Positions 27,958-36,913 of a stretch of 64,000 bases of DNA are shown here, piece after piece. The DNA is taken from contig NZ_JAUETR010000002.1 of NCBI RefSeq assembly GCF_032484785.1, positions 434,001 through 498,000 of the forward strand, written 5' to 3'. The stretch is from Bradyrhizobium sp. SZCCHNS1050. Lineage in GTDB: Bacteria; Pseudomonadota; Alphaproteobacteria; Rhizobiales; Xanthobacteraceae. The translations under genes were made by a program, and so were the position numbers. The notes under the pieces were generated by a model. It saw only the letters and a program-made list of their open reading frames with translations. It was not told where the DNA came from and did no database searches. How positions within the stretch are numbered: position 1 is the stretch's first letter; each line of letters opens with the position of its first letter.

Positions 27958-29190
27958 ATGATTTCGCTCAAGTCCATCTTGCTTGCGAGCTGCGCAACTG
28001 CGCTCGTCTCCTCGGCCGCCTGGGCCGCAGACCCGATCAGGATCGGTGTCATCTCCGAGGCACAGGCCGTCGCCGGCTCGTCGATCGCACCCGCAGCGCA
28101 ATTGGCCGCCGAGGAGATCAACGCCAAGGGCGGCATCGACGGGCGCAAGATCGAGATCGTCGTCTACGACAATCACTCCTCCTCGGCGGAATCGGTGCGG
28201 GCCTTCCAGCGCGCCGTCAGCGAGGACAAGGTCAACGCGGTCATCGCGAGCTACATCTCCGAGGTCGTGCTGGCGCTGGAGCCGTGGGCAGGGCGCCTCA
28301 AGACGCTGATGATCACGCCCGGTGCCGCGTCCGACGTCATCACCCAGAACATCGCCAAGAACTACGACCAGCTCAAATACACCTTCCACGGCTATCTGAC
28401 CTCGACCTCGTTGGCCGGCCTCGTCTGCGACGCGGCCAAGGACCTGCTGGTCGAGCCCTACAAGATGAAGACCGCGGTGATCATGAGCGAGGACGCGGCG
28501 TGGACGACGCCGCTCGACGCCGGCTACGAGAAATGCCTGCCGGAGATCGGGCTCAAGGTCGTCGACCACATCCGCATGTCGCCTGACACCACCGACTTCA
28601 CGCCGATCTTCAACAAGATCGAGGGCCTGAAGCCGGACGTCATGATCACCGGCATCTCGCATGTCGGCACCCAGCCGACCGTGCAGTGGAAGAGCCAGCA
28701 GGTGCCGATCCCGATGTTCGGCATTTCTTCGCAGGCGACCAACTCGACCTTCTGGAAAGACACCAACGGCGCCGTCGAGGGCGTCATGTACAATGCCGTG
28801 TCGGGACCGGGCGTCGCGGTGACGCCAAAGACGCTGCCGTTCGTGGAGGCCTATCAGAAGAAGTTCGGAAACTTCCCGTCCTATGCCGGCTACACCTCCT
28901 ATGACGACGTCTACATGATCGCGGATGCGATCCATCGGGCCGGCGGCACCGATCCCGACAAGATGGTCGAGGCGATGGAAGCGACCGACTATGCCGGGAC
29001 GATCGGCCGCATCGCCTTCAAGCCGAAGGGCGACCCGAACCCGCACGCGCTGCGGACCGGGAAAGGCTACATCACCGGGCTGATGCTGCAATGGCAGAAC
29101 GGCAAGCAGGTCAACGTCTGGCCCAAGGAGCTCGCCGCCGGCACCGCCACCTGGCCGTCCTTCATCAAGCTCAAGGCGGCCAGCAACTGA
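27958..29190 (+). CDS. Branched-chain amino acid-type ABC transporter, substrate-binding protein
   Basis: A 410-residue periplasmic-binding protein of the LivJ/peripla_BP_6 type. The signal peptide is cleaved near SAAWAAD. The start of the mature protein (IRIGVISEAQAVAGSSIAPAAQLAAEEIN region, with GIDGRKIEIV) is typical. The ATG at 27958 has an ideal ribosome site (gggagg). It leads a four-gene importer (binding protein, two permeases, fused ATPase). Family members bind branched-chain amino acids, amides or aromatic acids; the ligand here cannot be told. Confidence 0.92.
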   Translation: MISLKSILLASCATALVSSAAWAADPIRIGVISEAQAVAGSSIAPAAQLAAEEINAKGGIDGRKIEIVVYDNHSSSAESVRAFQRAVSEDKVNAVIASYISEVVLALEPWAGRLKTLMITPGAASDVITQNIAKNYDQLKYTFHGYLTSTSLAGLVCDAAKDLLVEPYKMKTAVIMSEDAAWTTPLDAGYEKCLPEIGLKVVDHIRMSPDTTDFTPIFNKIEGLKPDVMITGISHVGTQPTVQWKSQQVPIPMFGISSQATNSTFWKDTNGAVEGVMYNAVSGPGVAVTPKTLPFVEAYQKKFGNFPSYAGYTSYDDVYMIADAIHRAGGTDPDKMVEAMEATDYAGTIGRIAFKPKGDPNPHALRTGKGYITGLMLQWQNGKQVNVWPKELAAGTATWPSFIKLKAASN

Positions 29191-29198
29191 CGCATCGC

Positions 29199-29231
29199 GG
29201 GCCGCTCCTTCAAGGAGCGGCCCATTTTCTT
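29199..29231 (+). terminator. Intrinsic terminator / attenuator between binding protein and permease genes
   Basis: Perfect 10-bp GC arms (29199-29208 and 29214-29223) with a 5-nt loop are followed by the T-rich stretch attttctt. It sits 8 nt after the binding-protein stop. Partial termination here would raise binding protein above permease levels, as in many ABC import operons. Confidence 0.8.
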
Positions 29232-29265
29232 GGTGCCTCAGTCTGACGTTGCAGGTCGATTTTCG

Positions 29266-30141
29266 ATGCTTTTCTGGCAGATCTTGATCGATGGCTTTGC
29301 CATCAGCGCGCTGTATGCCCTCGGCGCGACCGGCTTCACACTGATCTTCGGTGTCTCGGGCGTGCTCAACCTTTCCCACGGCGCCATCATGGTCGGCGCC
29401 GCGGTTGCAGCCTGGGCTGCCGCCAGCGAATTCGGTGTCGGGCCCTACACCGGCGCGCTGATCGGAATCCTCGCCGGCTTCATTTTGGCCTTCGCCACCT
29501 ACTTCATCGCCGTCAGGCCGATCCAGCGCTCCAAGGTGATTGCTGAATCGGAGAAGGAGATCTTCATCCTGACCGCGACGCTGCTGTGGGGCATCATCAT
29601 CCAGGAGGCGATCGCATATTTCTTCACCAACAATGCCAAGACCGTGCTGCCGATCGTCGAGGGCGTCACTACGGTGTTCGGCGTGCGCACGCCACGCAAC
29701 GAATACTTCACCGCCGTGATCTGCTGGGTCGCCATCGGGCTGTTGTGGTTCCTGGTCAACCGCACCAGGCGCGGCAAGGCTGTCATGGCGGCGTCGATGA
29801 ATCCGCGCGGCGTCACCTTGCTGGGCATCGAACTATCGTCGATCTACCTCACCGTCTGGGCCATCTACGGCCTGCTGGCGGGGGTGGCCGGCATCCTGCT
29901 CGGCATGTTCTTGGGGGTCAGCTCCTACAGCGTCGGGCCGCTGACGGCGAGCGCGTTCTCGATCGTCGTGCTCGGCGGCCTCGGCAGCGTGTCGGGCTCG
30001 CTGATCGCGGCCTATGTGGTCGGCTATCTCGAGACCGGAACGGCCTATCTGATCTCGCCGGCCTACCGGACGATTCCGGCGCTGCTGCTGCTCGTCGTCG
30101 TCATGTATCTGCGCCCGCAAGGGCTGTTCGGACGGAGGTGA
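29266..30141 (+). CDS. livH: Branched-chain amino acid-type ABC transporter permease (LivH type)
   Basis: A 291-residue membrane protein with about eight helices. It opens with the LivH signature region (DGFAISALYALGATGFTLIFGVSGVLNLSHG). The ATG at 29266 gives the typical start; upstream in-frame codons are in the leader after the terminator. It ends 2 nt before livM and forms the membrane channel with it. Confidence 0.93.
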   Translation: MLFWQILIDGFAISALYALGATGFTLIFGVSGVLNLSHGAIMVGAAVAAWAAASEFGVGPYTGALIGILAGFILAFATYFIAVRPIQRSKVIAESEKEIFILTATLLWGIIIQEAIAYFFTNNAKTVLPIVEGVTTVFGVRTPRNEYFTAVICWVAIGLLWFLVNRTRRGKAVMAASMNPRGVTLLGIELSSIYLTVWAIYGLLAGVAGILLGMFLGVSSYSVGPLTASAFSIVVLGGLGSVSGSLIAAYVVGYLETGTAYLISPAYRTIPALLLLVVVMYLRPQGLFGRR

Positions 30142-30143
30142 GC

Positions 30144-31073
30144 ATGCCTGCATTCGGTACGTCGCGGCTGTTCTGGATCGCGCTCCTGACCGTGATCGTG
30201 GCTCTGGTCCTGCCGACCTACGTCTCAGGCTACGTCCTCGGGCTGCTGACGGTCGCGTACTACACGGCCGTGTTCGCGATGTCCTGGGACCTGCTGTTCG
30301 GCTTCGCCGGCGAGGTCAATTTCGGACCGACCTTCCTGATCGGCGTCGGTGCCTATACGGCCGGCATTCTCGATGCGCACTTCTCGCCGGGCCTGTCGAT
30401 CTGGCTGTGCATCGCCGCCGGCGCCCTGGCGGCGGTCGTCGGCGGCGTCGTGCTGGCGCTGCCGGCGCTGCGCGTCAGCGGGCCGTATTTCGGCCTGACG
30501 ACGCTGGTCGCCGTGCTGATGCTGCAGAACTTCATCGTCGTCGCCGCGGGGCTGACCGGCGGCGAGATCGGCCTCGCCGTGCCGGACGTGATCTCGATCG
30601 ATGCCAAGACCAACTACTGGATCGCGCTCGGCTTCATGCTGGTGAGCGGTGCGATCCTGTTCGGCTTGTCGCGCAGCGCCATCGGGCTGATCCTGCAGGC
30701 GAGCGGGCAGGACAAGATCCAGGCCGGCGCGCTCGGCTTCAATGTCACCAAGCACAAGCTCGCCGCCTTCGTCGTCAGCGCGTTCTTCTCCGGGCTCGCC
30801 GGCGCACTGATGGTGTTCTACATGGGCACCGCCTCGGTCTCGACCTTTGTCGATGTCGGCGTCGGCGTGCAGATCATCATCGCCGCGGTGCTCGGCGGCC
30901 GCCGCACCGTCATCGGCGCCGCGATCGGCGCGATCTTCCTGATCGGCATGGGCGAGCTGCTGCGGCCGCTCGGCGAGCTCGCAACCCTGATCGTCTCGGT
31001 GATCGCGCTCGTGGTCATCCTGTTCTTCCCCGACGGCTTCCTCGGCATGATCAGGGGAGGGGCCAAGGCATGA
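30144..31073 (+). CDS. livM: Branched-chain amino acid-type ABC transporter permease (LivM type)
   Basis: A 309-residue LivM-type permease: MSWDLLFGFAGEVNFGPTFLIGVGAY near residue 46 and a terminal LFFPDGFLGMIRGG. The ATG has a strong site (ggaggtgagc) formed partly by the livH end. Its stop overlaps the ATPase start (ATGA), which couples the two. Confidence 0.93.
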   Translation: MPAFGTSRLFWIALLTVIVALVLPTYVSGYVLGLLTVAYYTAVFAMSWDLLFGFAGEVNFGPTFLIGVGAYTAGILDAHFSPGLSIWLCIAAGALAAVVGGVVLALPALRVSGPYFGLTTLVAVLMLQNFIVVAAGLTGGEIGLAVPDVISIDAKTNYWIALGFMLVSGAILFGLSRSAIGLILQASGQDKIQAGALGFNVTKHKLAAFVVSAFFSGLAGALMVFYMGTASVSTFVDVGVGVQIIIAAVLGGRRTVIGAAIGAIFLIGMGELLRPLGELATLIVSVIALVVILFFPDGFLGMIRGGAKA

Positions 31074-32551
31074 CGCAAGGCATGAGCAGCGCTCCGATGC
31101 TGGAAGTCAGCGGCCTCACCAAGCGCTTCGGCGGCCTCGTCGCCGTCAAGAATCTCAGCTTCTCGATCCATCCCGGCGAGATCCTCGGCCTGATTGGGCC
31201 GAACGGCTCGGGGAAGTCGACCGCAATGAAGAGCGTCATGGGCGTCGAGCGGCCGACCGCGGGCTCGGTCAGGCTCGACGGCATCGAGCTCGCCGGCCTG
31301 CCGTCGCACCGCATCGCGCGCATGGGCGTGGGGCTGGTGTTCCAGCATTCGCGGCCGCTGGCGCGCCAGACCGTGCTGGAGAACATCAAGGTCGCGCTGC
31401 TGCCGGACAAGCTGACGCGGCTGTTCGCCGACAAGGACGTCGATGCGCGCGCACGCGCGATCGCCGAGCGCGTCGGCCTCGGCAGCGTCATCGACCGGCG
31501 GCCGCCGACGCTGGCATTTGCCGACCTGCGCCGGCTCGAGCTCGCCAAGGCTGTCGCGCGCAGCCCGAAGCTGGTGCTGGTCGACGAGCCTTTCGCCGGC
31601 CTCACGGCGTCCGAGGTCGCCGACTTCTCCGAGCTCATCCGCGAATTCCGCGACGACGGCCACGCGGTGCTGCTGGTCGACCACAACGTCAAGAGCGTGT
31701 CGGCGCTGGTCGACCGCGTGCTGGCGATGTATCTCGGCGAGAAGATCGCCGAGGGCAGGGCGACCGAGGTGATGCAGGACGAGACCGTCCGCCGGGTCTA
31801 TCTCGGCGGCGCGCTGGTCTCGACCGCGCGGCCGGAGGCGAGCTTCAAGGACGTCACGCCGGCGCTGCAGGTCGACAAGGTCGGCGTGCTCTACGGCAAG
31901 GCGCAGGCGCTGCAGGACGTTTCGCTGCACGTCCATGAGGGCGAGTTCGTCTCGGTCGTCGGCCTCAACGGCGCCGGCAAGACGACGCTGTTCAACGCGA
32001 TCTCGGGCCTAGTGCCGTATTCGGGCGACGTGAAGTGGGCAGGGCGCAGCCTTGCCGGCGGCACGGCGGCGCAGATCGCCCGCTCAGGCATCGTGCAGTG
32101 TCCGGAAACGCGCGAATTGTTCGGCGACATGAGCGTGCGCGAAAATCTCGAGCTCGGCGGCAATGCGCTGTCCGACGCCGAGCGTGCCGAGCGGCTCGAA
32201 TGGCTGTTCGGGCTGTTTCCGATCCTCAAGTCGCGGCAGCCGCAGCTGGCGCGCACGCTGTCCGGCGGCGAGCAGCAGATGCTGGCGATCGCGCGCGCAC
32301 TGATGATGAAGCCGAAGCTCCTGATCCTCGACGAGCCGACGCTCGGACTTGCACCGGTGATCCTGGAGACCTTGTCGAAGGCGCTCGATCGACTGCGCGA
32401 GACCACCAAGATCACGGTGCTGCTCGGCGAACAGAACGTCACCTTCGCGCTCCCGCACGCCGACCGCGTCTACGTGCTGGATCATGCCAAGATCGTCTGG
32501 GAAGGCCCGCCGGATCGGTTCGAGGCCGAAGCCGCGGCGAACTATCTGTGA
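31070..32551 (+). CDS. Fused LivG-LivF ABC transporter ATPase
   Basis: A 493-residue chain with two ABC domains that are normally separate proteins. Domain 1 (LivG-like, about 1-255) has Walker A GPNGSGKS at 43-50 and Walker B LVLVDEP. Its signature loop reads LAFADLRRLELAKA and lacks LSGGQ/LSYGQ. Domain 2 (LivF-like, about 260-493) has Walker A GLNGAGKTT, canonical signature LSGGEQQMLAIARA and Walker B LLILDEP. One composite site may thus be weak or regulatory, as in other asymmetric ABC proteins. It is the last gene of the importer operon. Confidence 0.92.
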   Translation: MTQGMSSAPMLEVSGLTKRFGGLVAVKNLSFSIHPGEILGLIGPNGSGKSTAMKSVMGVERPTAGSVRLDGIELAGLPSHRIARMGVGLVFQHSRPLARQTVLENIKVALLPDKLTRLFADKDVDARARAIAERVGLGSVIDRRPPTLAFADLRRLELAKAVARSPKLVLVDEPFAGLTASEVADFSELIREFRDDGHAVLLVDHNVKSVSALVDRVLAMYLGEKIAEGRATEVMQDETVRRVYLGGALVSTARPEASFKDVTPALQVDKVGVLYGKAQALQDVSLHVHEGEFVSVVGLNGAGKTTLFNAISGLVPYSGDVKWAGRSLAGGTAAQIARSGIVQCPETRELFGDMSVRENLELGGNALSDAERAERLEWLFGLFPILKSRQPQLARTLSGGEQQMLAIARALMMKPKLLILDEPTLGLAPVILETLSKALDRLRETTKITVLLGEQNVTFALPHADRVYVLDHAKIVWEGPPDRFEAEAAANYL

Positions 32552-32552
32552 G

Positions 32553-32586
32553 GGGCAGGGAGCAGGGGCATCCCTGCTCCCTGCCC
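32553..32586 (+). terminator. Strong hairpin ending the Liv operon
   Basis: Perfect 15-bp arms (32553-32567 and 32572-32586) with a 4-nt loop start immediately after the ATPase stop, in the convergent gap with the minus-strand gene ending at 32608. No T-tract follows, but stem stability is high and it can serve both directions. Confidence 0.75.
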
Positions 32587-32607
32587 GGATCTCTCATGAG
32601 TTCGGAG

Positions 32608-33426
32608 CTACGGGAAACGAGGCGGGCGCGCCTGTGGCGGCCGGGGCGCTAGGCGCGCCGCGGCGCCGACGGTCGTCGGCTCGGTCTTCGCTGCGCGGAA
32701 CGCGCGAGCGAGCTGGTCCTGGCTGGCCTGCAGCTGTTCGATCGCCCTGGCGTGATCGCGGTTGGCCTGTTCCTGGCCGGACTTGAACTCCTGAAACCCG
32801 CTCTGCAGTTCGGCCAAGTCATGCGCGATCTTGTCGATCAGCGGCGCGACGTCCCGGTCGGGAGCAGACGGCACGTCATGCTCCGGCGTAGCCTCCGCCA
32901 TTGCGGAGGATGGATCGCTGGCGCGCGTTGAAGTCGATGATGACGTCTCCGGTGTTGGTGAAACGGCTGGTGATGGTGAGGCAGGGGCCGTCTCGGCCGC
33001 ACTCGATCCGTTCGCCGCCGTCTCCAGTGCCACCGGCGGATTCGCCGCCTGAGCGTTCTCACGCCGGATGGATTGAACCGCCGCTTCGATCCGGTCGGTG
33101 ACGGAGGTGATGGTCTCGGTATGGTCCCGCGCCAGGGTGATGGCAGCGCCGATGAGCCCGGCCGAGGCCATCAGCGTGATCATGGCCCGCAATACGGGCC
33201 GGCGCCGGGCCGGAGGAGGCGTTTCCACGTGCTCGCTGCCTGCAGCGGGTTCGACAGCCTCGACCGCATCAGCAGCGGCCTGGGCCTCGATGTCGGCGAT
33301 CCGCTGATCGATACGTGCGCGCACCTCGGCCAGCACCCGCTGATAGATCTCCTCGCAGACAGCGTCGTCAGGCGGCAGCGCGACATCACCCGGATCAACT
33401 TCCTTCGACGTCGACTGAACTGGCAT
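32608..33426 (-). CDS. Single-pass membrane coiled-coil protein (paralogue of 24926-25747)
   Basis: A 272-residue protein of unknown function. It shares with the gene at 24926-25747 an N-terminal helix (EIYQRVLAEVRARIDQRIADIE), one membrane helix (about residues 80-100), a Ser/Thr/Pro/Ala-rich linker and a coiled coil (AHDLAELQSGFQEFKSGQEQ, then AIEQLQASQDQLARAF). The ATG at 33426 is preferred over 33441 because it aligns with the paralogue start (MPVQST against MQST). It probably projects a coiled coil into the periplasm. Confidence 0.72.
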   Translation of the reverse strand: MPVQSTSKEVDPGDVALPPDDAVCEEIYQRVLAEVRARIDQRIADIEAQAAADAVEAVEPAAGSEHVETPPPARRRPVLRAMITLMASAGLIGAAITLARDHTETITSVTDRIEAAVQSIRRENAQAANPPVALETAANGSSAAETAPASPSPAVSPTPETSSSTSTRASDPSSAMAEATPEHDVPSAPDRDVAPLIDKIAHDLAELQSGFQEFKSGQEQANRDHARAIEQLQASQDQLARAFRAAKTEPTTVGAAARLAPRPPQARPPRFP

Positions 33427-33894
33427 GTCTTCGGATCCCATTCACGATACGCCCGTGCCCAATCCTGAAGGATGCGGTTTTGACCTCTGGGCTTTGACCA
33501 AACGAAGACTGCGGGGTGACGAGGCGGGGGCGATTTCGCACAGGCGCCGACGTGCGCTGGGCGGGCCGATGTGCGGCTTCCACCGTCCATGGCCAATTCG
33601 CATAAGGTATATTATGGAATATTTATATGCATAGGGAGTTCAATGACTTGGCGCCAAATCCTCGAATTTGCGGCAGCCGCGGGCCCTTCAGAACCCCCGG
33701 CCAGCCCGAGCTGACGGGCCGTTCGCCGTGGCCGAGACTCGCGCTGCGCATGACCTGCTGCGAACGCCGATATTGCTGCTGCGGCCCATCGCTGCAATAA
33801 GCGCAGATGACGTCGCTGATGTCGCTGGATTCGTCTGGCGATGCTTGCGGCGGCGCGATGCAACAAGAAGAAGCTTCTCCAGGGAGAAACGAGC
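33427..33894. other. Divergent intergenic region before the TRAP importer
   Basis: About 470 nt with no credible gene. It contains one conspicuous A/T-rich island (about 33603-33632, including tatattatggaatatttat) that stands out from the GC-rich surroundings and may be a promoter or binding site for the divergent genes. No clear inverted repeat was found. Confidence 0.4.
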
Positions 33895-34923
33895 ATGAGC
33901 CTGTCACGACGCGCGCTGTTGAAGGCCTCCGCGGCGACAGCCGTACTGGGTGGAATTGGCACCGTCGCAGCGCCGCATGTGGCGCGTGCGCAGAGCGCCG
34001 AGTTCACCTACAAATACGCCAACAACCTGCCCGACTCCCATCCGCTCAACGTCCGCGCCAAGGAGATGGCGGCGGCGATCAAGGCCGAGACCGCCGGCAA
34101 GTTCGACCTGCAGATCTTCCCGAACAACCAGCTCGGTTCCGACACGGACATGCTGAGTCAGATTCGCTCCGGCGGCGTCGAGTTCTTCACGCTGTCCGGC
34201 CTGATCCTGGCGACCCTGGTGCCGGCCGCGTCGATCAACGGCATCGGCTTCGCGTTCCCGGACTACGACACGGTCTGGAAGGCCATGGACGGCGATCTCG
34301 GCGCTTACGTGCGCGGCCAGATCAACAAGGCCGGCCTGGTGGTCATGGACAAGATCTGGGACAACGGCTTCCGTCAGACGACGTCGTCGACCAAGCCGAT
34401 CAATGGGCCCGACGACCTCAAGGGCTTCAAGATCCGCGTGCCGGTGTCGCCGCTGTGGACCTCGATGTTCAAGGCGTTCGAGGCCGCGCCCGCCTCGATC
34501 AATTTCAGCGAGGTCTATTCGGCGCTGCAGACCAAGGTGGTCGAGGGCCAGGAAAACCCGCTGGCGATCATCTCGACCGCCAAGCTCTACGAGGTGCAGA
34601 AATACTGCTCGCTGACCAACCACATGTGGGACGGCTTCTGGTTCCTGGCGAACCGCCGCGCCTGGGAGGCCGTGCCGGTCGACATGCGCACGATCGTCGC
34701 CAAGCACATCAACGCGGCCGCCGTGAAGGAGCGTGAGGACGTCGCCAAGCTCAATGCCGGCCTGCAAGCAGAGCTCGCGTCGAAGGGCCTGACCTTCAAT
34801 CAGCCCAACGTCGCGCCGTTCCGCGACAAGCTGCGTACCGCCGGCTTCTATGCCGAGTGGAAGGGCAAGTATGGCGACGAGGCCTGGGCGCTCCTGGAAA
34901 AGGCCGTCGGCAAGCTGTCGTAA
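33895..34923 (+). CDS. dctP: TRAP transporter substrate-binding protein (DctP type)
   Basis: A 342-residue binding protein. A Tat-like signal (SRRALLKASAATAVLGG) is cleaved near VARAQS. The family pattern is clear: KYANNLPDSHPLNVRAKEMA, and GFKIRVPVSPLW carrying the carboxylate-binding Arg. The ATG follows agggagaaac. It delivers a carboxylated substrate to the fused DctQM permease 75 nt downstream. The next gene is an acyl-CoA synthetase, so the substrate may be an organic acid that is then activated with CoA. Confidence 0.93.
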   Translation: MSLSRRALLKASAATAVLGGIGTVAAPHVARAQSAEFTYKYANNLPDSHPLNVRAKEMAAAIKAETAGKFDLQIFPNNQLGSDTDMLSQIRSGGVEFFTLSGLILATLVPAASINGIGFAFPDYDTVWKAMDGDLGAYVRGQINKAGLVVMDKIWDNGFRQTTSSTKPINGPDDLKGFKIRVPVSPLWTSMFKAFEAAPASINFSEVYSALQTKVVEGQENPLAIISTAKLYEVQKYCSLTNHMWDGFWFLANRRAWEAVPVDMRTIVAKHINAAAVKEREDVAKLNAGLQAELASKGLTFNQPNVAPFRDKLRTAGFYAEWKGKYGDEAWALLEKAVGKLS

Positions 34924-34998
34924 CCTCGAGCGTGGTCCGGAAGCGTGGGACCGGTCATGCTCAAAACAAGAATGACGTAGACGCGTTCGGGTGACGTC

Positions 34999-36885
34999 AT
35001 GGCGCATGCCGAGTTCACGGAAATTGCGATCAGCGAGGTGGTCATCGAGATCCCTCGCCGCCGGTCCTGGCTCGATGGCTTGGACGCCCTGCTGGGTCTC
35101 CTGGTCGAGATCCCAGCCGCGCTGCTGGTCGTGGCCGAGATCGTCATCCTGTTCGCGGGCGTCGTGGCGCGCTACGTGCTGCACCGGCCGCTGATCTGGT
35201 CGGACGAGCTGGCCTCGATCCTGTTCCTGTGGCTCGCGATGCTCGGCGCTGCGGTTGCGTTCCGCCGCGGCGAGCACATGCGGATGACGGCAATGGTGGC
35301 GCGCGCCAGCCCCGGCTTGCGCGCCTATCTCGATCTGGTCGCGACGAGCGCGGCGCTGGCGTTCCTGGTCATGATCGCCTGGCCGTCCTGGGAGTACGCC
35401 TACGAGGAAAGCTTCATCACGACGCCGGCGCTGCAGATCGAAAACATCTGGCGCGCCGCCGCGCTGCCGGTCGGTATCGGACTGATGGCGCTGTTCGCCC
35501 TCATCCGTCTCGCCCGCACGGCCAGCGTCAGGACGATGCTGCTGGCCGTCGTCTCCGTCGCAGCCATCATCGCGCTGTTCTGGGTGGCACAGCCGCTGCT
35601 GAAGCCGCTCGGCAACATCAACCTCGTGATCTTCTTCGTCGGCGTGGTCGGCTTGTGCGTCTTCGCCGGCGTGCCAATCGCGTTCGCCTTCGGGCTCGCG
35701 ATCTTCGGTTATCTGGCGCTGACGACGCGCACGCCGCTGATGGTGCTGGTCGGGCGCATGGACGAGGGCATGAGCCATCTCATCCTGCTGTCGGTGCCGC
35801 TGTTCGTCTTTCTCGGATTGCTGATCGAAATGACCGGCATGGCCCGCGCCATGGTCGCGTTCCTGGCGAGCCTCTTGGGTCACGTCCGCGGCGGGCTGCA
35901 TTACGTGCTGGTCGGCGCGATGTATCTCGTCTCGGGCATTTCCGGCGCCAAGGCGGCCGACATGGCGGCGGTCGCGCCGGTGCTGTTTCCGGAGATGAAG
36001 GCGCGCGGCGCCAAGCCCGGCGATCTCGTCGCCCTGCTCGCCGCCACCGGCGCACAGACCGAGACCATTCCGCCGAGCCTGGTTCTGATCACGATCGGCT
36101 CCGTCACGGGCGTGTCGATTGCGGCGCTGTTCACCGGCGGCCTGCTGCCGGGCGTGGTGCTGGCGATCACGCTGTGCGCGCTGGTGTGGTGGCGTTACCG
36201 CAACGAGGACATGAGCGGTGTCCGCCGCGCGACCGGAGCCGAGATCGGCAAGGCCTTCATCGTCTCGCTCCCTGCCCTGGCCCTGCCCTTCGTGATCCGC
36301 GCCGCCGTCGTCGAGGGCGTCGCGACGGCGACGGAGGTTTCGACCATCGGCATCGTCTATGGCGTGCTGGCGGGCCTGCTGGTCTATCGCCGCTTCGACT
36401 GGCGCCGGCTGATGCCGATGCTGATCGAAACGGCGGCGCTGTCCGGCGCCATCCTGCTGATCATCGGGACGGCGACCGGCATGGCCTGGGGCCTGACGCA
36501 GTCCGGCTTCTCACACGCGCTGGCGGCGGCGATGACCGGGCTGCCGGGCGGCCCGGCGACGTTCATCGCGGTCTCGATCGTCGCCTTCACGATCCTGGGC
36601 AGCGTGCTCGAGGGCATCCCGGCGATCGTGCTGTTCGGCCCGCTGCTGTTTCCGATCGCGCGTGCCGTCGGCGTGCACGAGGTGCATTATGCCATGGTGA
36701 TCATCCTGGCGATGGGCATCGGCCTGTTCGCACCGCCGTTCGGGGTCGGATATTACGCCGCCTGCGCGATCGGCCGGGTCGATCCCGCGGAGGGCATCCG
36801 CCCGATCTGGGGCTACCTGCTGGCGCTTCTCATCGGCCTCGTCATCGTTGCGATTTTTCCGTGGATTTCGATCGGGTTCCTGTAA
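34999..36885 (+). CDS. TRAP transporter fused permease (DctQ-DctM)
   Basis: A 628-residue protein joining the four-helix DctQ (about 1-195; RYVLHRPLIWSDELASILFLWLAML region) to the large DctM permease (about 205-628; SGAKAADMAAVAPVLFPEM and PPSLVLITIG). Fused forms are well known. It imports the substrate bound by the upstream DctP using a sodium or proton gradient. It ends 28 nt before the acyl-CoA synthetase gene. Confidence 0.93.
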   Translation: MAHAEFTEIAISEVVIEIPRRRSWLDGLDALLGLLVEIPAALLVVAEIVILFAGVVARYVLHRPLIWSDELASILFLWLAMLGAAVAFRRGEHMRMTAMVARASPGLRAYLDLVATSAALAFLVMIAWPSWEYAYEESFITTPALQIENIWRAAALPVGIGLMALFALIRLARTASVRTMLLAVVSVAAIIALFWVAQPLLKPLGNINLVIFFVGVVGLCVFAGVPIAFAFGLAIFGYLALTTRTPLMVLVGRMDEGMSHLILLSVPLFVFLGLLIEMTGMARAMVAFLASLLGHVRGGLHYVLVGAMYLVSGISGAKAADMAAVAPVLFPEMKARGAKPGDLVALLAATGAQTETIPPSLVLITIGSVTGVSIAALFTGGLLPGVVLAITLCALVWWRYRNEDMSGVRRATGAEIGKAFIVSLPALALPFVIRAAVVEGVATATEVSTIGIVYGVLAGLLVYRRFDWRRLMPMLIETAALSGAILLIIGTATGMAWGLTQSGFSHALAAAMTGLPGGPATFIAVSIVAFTILGSVLEGIPAIVLFGPLLFPIARAVGVHEVHYAMVIILAMGIGLFAPPFGVGYYAACAIGRVDPAEGIRPIWGYLLALLIGLVIVAIFPWISIGFL

Positions 36886-36913
36886 ACTCCTCACATCGCA
36901 AGGGAGGGTGGTG

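Noticed and set aside
30407..31069. Upstream extension of the fused LivGF frame
   Set aside because: It overlaps livM in another frame; the ATG at 31070 overlapping the livM stop gives the normal ABC N-terminus.
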